Assembly (NCBI GenBank): GCA_035758575.1
Contig: DASTXH010000009.1
Location: forward strand, 1-49,211
From: JANWHZ01 sp035758575
Lineage (GTDB): Bacteria > Patescibacteriota > Saccharimonadia > Saccharimonadales > UBA4665
DNA: 49,211 nucleotides
Direction of reading: 5' to 3'
In this document: positions 35,910-41,860 of the stretch, piece after piece
How the letters are laid out: each line of letters opens with the position of its first letter
How positions within the stretch are numbered: position 1 is the first letter of the stretch
Program-made: the position numbers and the translations under genes
Notes under the pieces: generated by a model
What the model was told of the DNA's origin: nothing
Databases searched by the model: none
Seen by the model: only the letters and a program-made list of their open reading frames with translations

Positions 35910-36533
35910 CTACTGTATCTCCAGAGTGAGCGGATCGTTACTGGTCGTTTTTGTTTGTGTACCTAGTACTGCCTTGGCGGTGATATGCCATGTGCCGGAC
36001 GTTAATCCGACCCCTTGAGGCGTCCACGCCCAGTACACTGCGCCTCCCGCATCAGTCATTTCAGCTTCTAGCGATTTCGCGACACTGCCATTAGTGAAGA
36101 TGATCTGGCAGGTTGCCCCCGGGGTAGTATTGCATGTCGATTGCATCTGGTCGGTTGTTTTGGCATTGTAGACATTTGCAAATGTGCCCCACGGAGCAGT
36201 CAGGGAGCCAGTAATGGGAGGAGCGGTGCTTGAACTATTGTTGCTGCCAGTACTGGTATTGGTCTGATTGGTGGTACCCGTATTCGTTTTGGTCTGGTTG
36301 CCACTCTTTGTGTCTGAGCTTGAAGGTGATGGTGACGGCTCGCCTTTGGTCAGCGGACTGCCGGTGGGCTGCTGCGCAGGGATATGACGGCGCCAAAGAG
36401 AGAGATGATTGCTGTAGTACAGGGCCGCCATCGCTACGAGCGCCACTGATAGCATCAACGCAACTATAAGGATGAGCCTCGTACGAAGGCTGTACCGTGA
36501 TGGTGTCAGTGGGCGCATGGAATGATAGGGCAT
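35910..36533 (-). CDS. Membrane-anchored protein with Ser/Thr/Asn-rich linker and Ig-like domain
   Basis: The protein (207 residues; an alternative start at 36518 gives 202) has a basic cytoplasmic end, one membrane helix (about 20-42), a low-complexity linker rich in Ser, Thr, Asn and Pro (about 60-105, with SPSPSSSDTKSGNQTKTNTG), and a beta-rich C-terminal domain with two Cys (STCNTTPGATCQ) and WAWTPQGVGLTSGTWHITAK. It should expose the final domain outside on a flexible stalk. It is one base upstream of the secreted repeat protein, so the two are probably made together and may interact. No family is recognised with confidence. An extended -10 (TG-T-TATACT) spans 36568-36560. Confidence 0.72.
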   Translation of the reverse strand: MPYHSMRPLTPSRYSLRTRLILIVALMLSVALVAMAALYYSNHLSLWRRHIPAQQPTGSPLTKGEPSPSPSSSDTKSGNQTKTNTGTTNQTNTSTGSNNSSSTAPPITGSLTAPWGTFANVYNAKTTDQMQSTCNTTPGATCQIIFTNGSVAKSLEAEMTDAGGAVYWAWTPQGVGLTSGTWHITAKAVLGTQTKTTSNDPLTLEIQ

Positions 36534-36644
36534 ATGTTTATTTTAGCGTAACTATTACTAGTATAACAGATAAAATTGGCAGTTCTTCCAATAATGTATT
36601 GAAAATAACTACGCTTCGTGCATGCATGCGCTAGCGTCGCAGTT

Positions 36645-36653
36645 TGTTATGAT
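36645..36653 (+). promoter_or_regulatory. Extended -10 promoter of prs, leaderless
   Basis: TG-T-TATGAT (36645-36653) ends six bases before the prs ATG at 36660. No clear -35 and no room for a ribosome site are present. Confidence 0.6.
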
Positions 36654-36659
36654 AAGGGC

Positions 36660-37631
36660 ATGTCTACAGTTATACTACCCCGCCAGCTACAGCTTTTAAC
36701 CGGAAGAGCTCATCCGCAGATCGCACAAACAATAGCGAAAGAGCTTGGGATGGAGCTGTGTCCGGTGGAACTCAGTAATTTTGCCAATGGCGAAATACAT
36801 GCTCGTATAGGCAAGTCCGTCCGTGGGGACGATGTATTTATCGTTCAGTCGCACTGCGGCAATGTGAATGATGCCCTTATGGAGCTGGCTATTATGATTG
36901 ATGCCGCTAAGCGTGCGTCGGCGGCATCCATTACGGCAGTTTGCCCATTCTTCGCATACGCCCGACAAGACCGCAAAGCAAATGGCCGGGAACCTATTTC
37001 TGCGCGGCTGATGGTAGATGTGCTGGTGAATGCCGGCGCAGACCGTATTATGAGTATGGATTTGCACACCGGTCAGATCCAGGGTTTCATGGATGGACCC
37101 TTTGACCACCTTATAGGCCGCCCTTTATTCATCGAGTATCTTAGGGAGCATTTCGATAAAAGCAGTCTGGTTATCGTTTCGCCGGATGCTGGCCGTGTTA
37201 AGAGTGCTGAGCGGTACGCAAATGCGCTTGGTTGTGAAATGGCAATTGTTCATAAGCATCGTTCGACGGCAAAGCATCACCAGGTAGAAGCCCGGCACAT
37301 TATCGGAGATGTGCGAGACAAGATATGTATCATCGCCGACGATATGATCGATACCGCTGGAACGCTGTGCGCTGCGGCGGACCTTATCGCTACCCACGGC
37401 GCAGGTGAAGTGTATGGGTTGGCAACGCATGGGCTCTTTTCGAGTCCTGCTATGAAGCGAATAGAAAAGTCAGAGCTTAAGCAGGTCATTACTACCGATA
37501 CGTTGCCACAAAATAGTGTATCTAGTAAGATTGTCGTTCTGTCTGTTGCATCTGTGTTTGCAGCGGCAATCAAGGCCGTGTATACCGGCGGTTCGCTCTC
37601 GGCATTATTCGACGGCGATAATCAGTTTTAG
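36660..37631 (+). CDS. prs: Ribose-phosphate pyrophosphokinase (PRPP synthase)
   Basis: The ATG at 36660 (MSTVILPRQLQLLTGRAHPQ, 323 residues) is used because a -10 element overlaps the longer frame from 36618. Family motifs are ELSNFANGEIHARIGKSVRG, VCPFFAYARQDRKANGREPI (catalytic flexible loop region), the pyrophosphate/PRPP loop IIADDMIDTAGTLCAAADLI, and VSPDAGRVKSAERYANALG. It makes PRPP from ribose-5-phosphate and ATP for nucleotide synthesis, and here also the substrate for the UbiA-like phosphoribosyltransferase. Length is typical of class I enzymes. Confidence 0.95.
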   Translation: MSTVILPRQLQLLTGRAHPQIAQTIAKELGMELCPVELSNFANGEIHARIGKSVRGDDVFIVQSHCGNVNDALMELAIMIDAAKRASAASITAVCPFFAYARQDRKANGREPISARLMVDVLVNAGADRIMSMDLHTGQIQGFMDGPFDHLIGRPLFIEYLREHFDKSSLVIVSPDAGRVKSAERYANALGCEMAIVHKHRSTAKHHQVEARHIIGDVRDKICIIADDMIDTAGTLCAAADLIATHGAGEVYGLATHGLFSSPAMKRIEKSELKQVITTDTLPQNSVSSKIVVLSVASVFAAAIKAVYTGGSLSALFDGDNQF

Positions 37632-37673
37632 CGAGTGGTTGACCATGGTTGTATAGCGCCCTCAAAGGTGATC

Positions 37674-37682
37674 TGATATTAT
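37674..37682 (+). promoter_or_regulatory. Extended -10 promoter of manC, leaderless
   Basis: TG-A-TATTAT (37674-37682) ends six bases before the GTG start at 37689. The predicted transcript would begin at the GTG codon itself. Confidence 0.55.
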
Positions 37683-37688
37683 ACTAGC

Positions 37689-38720
37689 GTGATAGTCGTA
37701 ATTATTGCAGGGGGGTCAGGCACGCGCTTGTGGCCGCTATCGACGCCGTCCTACCCGAAACACCTTTTGAAAGTTAATGGCGACAGCAAGTCGCTGCTAC
37801 AAAATACGTATGAGCGCGCCAAACGGCTGGCGGGCGATATTTACGTTGTGTCCGAAGCGAGCCATATCCAGCATGTCAAAGACCAACTAAACGACCTGCC
37901 GGAAGACCGCTTTATCGTTGAACCTGCCCGTCGTGGCACGGCGAGCTGCATCGTTGCAGCGCTAGCGCGAATTGCTCAAAGTGGCGACCGTGATGAGCCT
38001 ATCGCCTTTTTGGCAGCAGATCATTACATCCGTGATGTAGCTGGCTTTTTGTATAGCTTTAAAGTGGCTGGTGCAACTTCAAAGGCCGAAGGGCGCATCG
38101 TGCTGGTCGGCGTAGAGCCGGATAGGCCTGCTACGGGCTTTGGCTATATCCAAAAGGACGAGCAGCTGCATGAAGACACGCTGGTATACAATGTAGACTC
38201 CTTCAAAGAGAAGCCGGACTACGAGACGGCTCAGGAATATCTGCGCAGTGGCAAGTACCTATGGAACTGTGGGTACTTCGTTGGTTCTATCGCAGTATTC
38301 GAGCACGCAATGCAAGAATCAGCGCCAGCCCTGTACGACAATTATCAAAAGTTGTTGCAGGCAAGTGCTGAAGCATACGAGCCGACCTATCTTGCTTTTG
38401 AAAATATTTCTATCGACTATGCATTGATCGAAAAGGTTCGCAACCTGTTGGTGGTGCCGGCCAACTTCGATTGGATGGACTTGGGGTCGTTTGCGGATAT
38501 GCACGCCGCAGCTGAATGTGATGAGAGCGGGAACCATATTGTGGGGAGAGTTGAGGTACAAGAAGTCGGGAGCGCATTCATACAGAACTATGAAGATAAG
38601 CCGCTTGCGGTGATCGGCCTGGACAATGTTGTTGTCGTGAATACGCCGGACGGTATTTTAGTGGTGCGCGAAGACCTATCTCAGAAAGTTGGCGAGGTAA
38701 GCAAACGCTTGTCTGCTTAG
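37689..38720 (+). CDS. manC: Mannose-1-phosphate guanylyltransferase
   Basis: The 343-residue protein starts at GTG and begins MIVVIIAGGSGTRLWPLSTP with the nucleotide-binding GGSGTRLWP and PKHLLKV (lysine contact). FIVEPARRGTASCIVAALA and AFLAADHYI are typical of GDP-mannose pyrophosphorylases, as are FKEKPDYETAQEYL and FDWMDLGSFADMH. It lacks the C-terminal phosphomannose isomerase domain of two-function ManC. It makes GDP-mannose for the GT4 enzymes and possibly for the Rmd-like reductase. A shared bidirectional terminator separates it from manB on the opposite strand. Confidence 0.93.
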   Translation: MIVVIIAGGSGTRLWPLSTPSYPKHLLKVNGDSKSLLQNTYERAKRLAGDIYVVSEASHIQHVKDQLNDLPEDRFIVEPARRGTASCIVAALARIAQSGDRDEPIAFLAADHYIRDVAGFLYSFKVAGATSKAEGRIVLVGVEPDRPATGFGYIQKDEQLHEDTLVYNVDSFKEKPDYETAQEYLRSGKYLWNCGYFVGSIAVFEHAMQESAPALYDNYQKLLQASAEAYEPTYLAFENISIDYALIEKVRNLLVVPANFDWMDLGSFADMHAAAECDESGNHIVGRVEVQEVGSAFIQNYEDKPLAVIGLDNVVVVNTPDGILVVREDLSQKVGEVSKRLSA

Positions 38721-38732
38721 ACAAAATTGGTG

Positions 38733-38775
38733 ATATAAAAAAGAAGGGGTGGATATACCCCCCTCTTTTTTATAT
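38733..38775. terminator. Bidirectional intrinsic terminator between manC and manB
   Basis: ATATAAAAAAGA (38733-38744) pairs perfectly with TCTTTTTTATAT (38764-38775), and GGGG (38746-38749) pairs with C residues at 38758-38763. Both strands end in a U-run after a GC-rich stem, so it can stop manC from the left and manB from the right. Confidence 0.88.
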
Positions 38776-38783
38776 GGTGCAGG

Positions 38784-40223
38784 TTAGATGTCGGTTTCTA
38801 GCGCATCTGTGTTTGCTGCAATTTTTGACTGCCAGTCCACCTCGGGGAAGCGATGGAGCAGTTCGGCCAGGTATGAGCGCAACTTGTCGTATGCTTCGGG
38901 TGACTTTGCTTCAAACTTGATGCCAAGATATGGGCCATTTTGTGAATAGCGGATAACAAACATGCGGTCATCGGGGGTTTCTAGGCGTACGCCGTCACCT
39001 GCGCGTTCATCATCAACGATTTCTGCCTCAGGAAAGTCTGATTTTAGGATTGGCACCAGTTTCTCTACCAAAGCGACTTTCTTGTCGTCGGCACACGCCA
39101 GCTTAATCTCGGGGCTGGAAACATACTGCGGCAGTGCAGCTACCGCCTCAGAGAGGGTTTGGCCGGTTTCGCAGAGATAGCGCAGCAGGCGCATGGTTGA
39201 ATATAGGCCATCATCGTGGTTGTAAAAGTCGGCCGAGAAGAAGAAGTGGCCAGAAAGCTCTCCGATAAATGCTGCTTTTACCTCCTGGTTCTTCTTTTTC
39301 AGGAACGAATGTCCAGTCCGCCACATGAATGGTGTGCCACCATCGCGTATGATTGTTTGTGGCACGGCTTTTGAGCAAAACGTGTTATACATTATGGTTG
39401 CGCCTTTGTGTTCACGCAAGACAGCTGAAGCGAAGAGCGCTACAAGCACGTCGTTCCATATGAGGCCGCCTTTTTCATCTACAATGCCTATCCGGTCACC
39501 GTCGGCATCATATGTGAAGCCAATGTCGGCCCCGGCCTCTACTACTTCTCGGCTGACGCGCTCCATAACAGTCTTTTCGGTGGGGTCTGCAACACCGAGC
39601 GGAAATGATGGGTCTACGGTTGTATTGTGCTCAATAACTTCACAGCCAGCCTGGCGTAAGAGTGTTGGGGCAATCTCGCCGGCGGTTGTGCAGCTAGGGT
39701 CCACTACGACTTTCAGTTTTTTGGTGAGTGGTACACGCTTTATAATGTCAGAGAAATATGCTGGCCGAATGTCTTCTTGGCGTACGGAGCCAGGTGTAGC
39801 GCCTTGCTCATAATCCTCGGTCTCTACGAGGCGTCGCAGTTCGTTCATGCCGGCCGTGACAAGTGTTTCGGAAAAATCGTTTGCAAACTTAAAGCCGTTG
39901 AACTCTGGCGGATTGTGCGAGGCGCTGACATACACACCACCACGGCGGTTAAAGTGATACTGTGACCAGTAGAACATGCCAACCATCTGCATACCAATGT
40001 CTATTACATCGATACCCGCCCAAGATAGGCCGCGTATAAGGGCTTCGCTGTATGCGGGGCTGGTGGCGCGACTGTCACGGCCGACAACGGCATCATGTAT
40101 GCCGCTGCGCTTTAGAAACGTTCCAAATGCCTTGCCAAGGTGTTCGGCTAGCTCGGGGCTTAGCTCGGTGCCGACTAATCCTCGTAGGTCGTATGCGCGG
40201 AAGATACTAGAGCTTACTTTCAC
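38784..40223 (-). CDS. manB: Phosphomannomutase/phosphoglucomutase
   Basis: The 479-residue alpha-D-phosphohexomutase starts at GTG with AAGGAG eight bases upstream. The phosphoserine loop is VYVSASHNPPEFNGFKF (Ser102 catalytic), the magnesium loop is TYDADGDRIGIVDEKG, the sugar-binding loop is GELSGHFFFSADF, and the phosphate-binding loop near the C-terminus is RYSQNGPYLGIKF. It converts mannose-6-phosphate to mannose-1-phosphate for ManC, and perhaps glucose-6-phosphate to glucose-1-phosphate for RmlA. A TATAAT box at 40261-40256 gives a leader of about 26 bases, in contrast to leaderless manC. Confidence 0.93.
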   Translation of the reverse strand: MKVSSSIFRAYDLRGLVGTELSPELAEHLGKAFGTFLKRSGIHDAVVGRDSRATSPAYSEALIRGLSWAGIDVIDIGMQMVGMFYWSQYHFNRRGGVYVSASHNPPEFNGFKFANDFSETLVTAGMNELRRLVETEDYEQGATPGSVRQEDIRPAYFSDIIKRVPLTKKLKVVVDPSCTTAGEIAPTLLRQAGCEVIEHNTTVDPSFPLGVADPTEKTVMERVSREVVEAGADIGFTYDADGDRIGIVDEKGGLIWNDVLVALFASAVLREHKGATIMYNTFCSKAVPQTIIRDGGTPFMWRTGHSFLKKKNQEVKAAFIGELSGHFFFSADFYNHDDGLYSTMRLLRYLCETGQTLSEAVAALPQYVSSPEIKLACADDKKVALVEKLVPILKSDFPEAEIVDDERAGDGVRLETPDDRMFVIRYSQNGPYLGIKFEAKSPEAYDKLRSYLAELLHRFPEVDWQSKIAANTDALETDI

Positions 40224-40255
40224 GATGCTTTCTCCTTGAATTAGGAATACGGTTC

Positions 40256-40261
40256 ATTATA
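40256..40261 (-). promoter_or_regulatory. -10 box of manB
   Basis: TATAAT on the minus strand, 33 bases before the GTG start, followed by an AAGGAG ribosome site at 40237-40232. No good -35 is seen. Confidence 0.5.
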
Positions 40262-40590
40262 TGCCATGATTTTCGGACTGTGCGACGTAGATTTTAAAAC
40301 GTTCGTATGAGTAGGGCTGAGACAGGTTGATGGAAATGCTGTAGGTCGGCAATAATGACCTCCTGTTCCTGGACAATAAGCTTCAGGAAGGCCGCAGTGA
40401 TTACTCTGTGAAGGCTATGGGTATCGATTGTCTGGAAGTTTCGCGTTGGCAGGATACGGCCCTTGTCGTTGAAGGCATGCTGCACGTGCTGTAGCGGCTA
40501 TTGCGTGGCTGCGTGAGTATGTTCTGTGTCCTTGATCGTAAGGCATGTTAGCATTACGGTATATAGTAAGCAAATCAAGGCAAGCACTGC
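40262..40590. other. Gene-poor interval with a possible coding remnant
   Basis: This stretch of about 330 bases lies between manB and the acetyltransferase. A minus-strand frame at 40294-40485 could encode 63 residues including LHRVITAAFLKLIVQEQEVI, which looks more protein-like than chance, but it has no ribosome site and no family match that I can make. It may be a decayed gene end. A weak TATAGT (40562-40567) precedes the acetyltransferase. I see no RNA gene or long repeat. Confidence 0.3.
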
Positions 40591-41010
40591 ATGAAACCCG
40601 GTGAGCACATCGTAGAAATCGGCAAGGCAGCCTTTCTCGCCGGTGACCCGTTAGCGATCTCGGCGGCACGGTTACTCGTGTCCGAGACCATAAAAAACGT
40701 AGACACCCCTGCCTCTAACGAGCAGATAGGCGTATATATTACAGATTTGCACCCCGGAAGCGCGCACTATGTGATTGCCGGGCGACAAGGCGGAATCGTT
40801 GCGGCCGCTTGGGTAAGGCATGGTATGAGCGGAAGCACACACCTGCACGCTATAGCTGTTGATCCCAATGAGCGCGGTCAACATTATGGCAGTGAGCTCA
40901 TGAGCTATATCGCTCAGATGGCAATTGAGCACGGAGACACAAACATCGATTTATATGCTTTGTCGGAATCGGAACACTTTTTCAGGTCACTTGGTTTTAC
41001 CTCGCTGTAA
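40591..41010 (+). CDS. GNAT-family N-acetyltransferase
   Basis: The 139-residue protein has the acetyl-CoA binding motif A region HAIAVDPNERGQHYGSELMS (with R-G-x2-Y-G in place of the usual R-x2-G-x-G/A), followed by the helix AQMAIEHGDTNIDLY, and the C-terminal FFRSLGFTSL, typical of GNAT enzymes. The central strand IAGRQGGIVAAAWVRHG also fits. The substrate is unknown. It stands alone before the toxin-antitoxin operon; its promoter is unclear and a short AAGG lies in the leader. Confidence 0.82.
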   Translation: MKPGEHIVEIGKAAFLAGDPLAISAARLLVSETIKNVDTPASNEQIGVYITDLHPGSAHYVIAGRQGGIVAAAWVRHGMSGSTHLHAIAVDPNERGQHYGSELMSYIAQMAIEHGDTNIDLYALSESEHFFRSLGFTSL

Positions 41011-41099
41011 GGTTCTGCTCAGATGCATGCAACGCCAGAAAAAGTTCGAAGGGCGAAACCGTTTTGACGAGTGGATGGGTGCATGCGCGGCTCGCGGGA

Positions 41100-41132
41100 T
41101 TGACGCTACATTATAATTTTATTATAATGTAG
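41100..41132 (+). promoter_or_regulatory. Promoter and palindromic operator of the toxin-antitoxin operon
   Basis: TTGACG (41100-41105), 17 bases and TATAAT (41123-41128) form a near-consensus promoter. A perfect palindrome with 12-base arms (CTACATTATAAT at 41106-41117, three T, then its complement at 41121-41132) starts directly after the -35, includes the -10 and ends three bases before the ATG at 41136. Binding of a dimeric antitoxin would block RNA polymerase. The RNA start falls at or within two bases of the ATG, so the mRNA should be leaderless. Confidence 0.85.
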
Positions 41133-41135
41133 TCC

Positions 41136-41354
41136 ATGATTGAAACAGAGCAGAAGCTTATACAGATCGGGTCAAGCGAAGGTATAACGCTGTCAAAAAA
41201 AGACCTTGCTCGTCTTGGCGCCAGGAAGGGTGATTTGCTGCGCGTACGGGTTGAACTTGTAGACAAGACTGATAAGCATGCGAAATTGCTGCGTGAGTAT
41301 GACGACTTTGTTGCGAAATACGGCCAGACACTCAAGAATCTTGCGGACAGATGA
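41136..41354 (+). CDS. AbrB/MazE-like antitoxin
   Basis: The 72-residue protein contains the swapped-hairpin (SpoVT-AbrB) DNA-binding pattern: KLIQIGSSEGITLSKKDLAR then LGARKGDLLRVRVEL. The C-terminal part, AKLLREYDDFVAKYGQTLKN, is the probable toxin-binding helix. Binding to the palindrome just upstream would autoregulate the operon, as is usual for type II antitoxins. It overlaps the toxin gene by ATGA. Doc toxins more often pair with Phd-fold antitoxins, but AbrB-type partners are also known. Confidence 0.85.
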   Translation: MIETEQKLIQIGSSEGITLSKKDLARLGARKGDLLRVRVELVDKTDKHAKLLREYDDFVAKYGQTLKNLADR

Positions 41355-41734
41355 AGCTCGCATACCTGAGCCTTGAGGAAATTTTAAGGCTGCATTTTCA
41401 GCTCCTGGAGGATTACGGCGGTTCTCATGGGGTTCGCGATGAAGGCAGGCTTTTAGCGATCGTCGAAGCGCCAAAACAGGAAGTATTCGGGGCGGAGCAG
41501 TATCCGGGCGTTTTTGAAAAAGCTGCAGTATATTTGCGGAACATTATCGGTGACCACCCGTTCTATGATGGTAATAAGCGTACCGGCGTGACCACTTGCG
41601 CTATATTCATGCAGCGTAACGGGAAAAGGTTCATTGCAGCGCCAGAAGATCTTGAGTCATTTACGATGAAGGTCGTAACCGGTCATCTGAATATTGCTGA
41701 GATAGCGGCGTGGCTTGAGAGGCACGCCGCTTAG
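41351..41734 (+). CDS. Doc-type Fic-domain toxin
   Basis: The 127-residue protein has the Fic motif HPFYDGNKRT (H69 to T78), preceded by YPGVFEKAAVYLRNIIGD and followed by TTCAIFMQRNGKRF, as in Doc. Doc kinases phosphorylate EF-Tu and stop translation. All key residues (His, Asp, Asn, Lys, Arg) are present, so the toxin looks active. The start overlaps the antitoxin stop by ATGA, keeping production coupled. The length matches Doc (about 126 residues). Confidence 0.9.
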   Translation: MKLAYLSLEEILRLHFQLLEDYGGSHGVRDEGRLLAIVEAPKQEVFGAEQYPGVFEKAAVYLRNIIGDHPFYDGNKRTGVTTCAIFMQRNGKRFIAAPEDLESFTMKVVTGHLNIAEIAAWLERHAA

Positions 41735-41782
41735 GGCTGCTAGTGGCCGCAGCTGTCTGATTATGCTAATTATATAGTTGTA

Positions 41783-41811
41783 TTGTCGTCAACTAGGTGT
41801 AGTGTTATGCT
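41783..41811 (+). promoter_or_regulatory. Promoter of the conjugation-type ATPase gene
   Basis: TTGTCG (41783-41788), 17 bases, then TATGCT (41806-41811) with a TG-T extension (41803-41805). The RNA would start near 41818, leaving a leader of about 40 bases that contains AAGGTGAGG as ribosome site for the ATG at 41861. Confidence 0.6.
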
Positions 41812-41860
41812 TACTCTGTAGCTCGGGTGGTTACTTCGTAAGGTGAGGTTTTACGGAATC

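Noticed and set aside
36534..36545. Leaderless start for the membrane-anchored protein at 36533 from TAAAAT (36545-36540)
   Set aside because: No usable -35 or TG extension; the TG-T-TATACT element further upstream is stronger.
41819..41833. Sequence resembling a tRNA D-arm (TAGCTCGGGTGGTTA)
   Set aside because: The returning GAGC of the D-stem is absent, and no anticodon or T-arm follows. It falls in the 5' leader of the conjugation-type ATPase gene.
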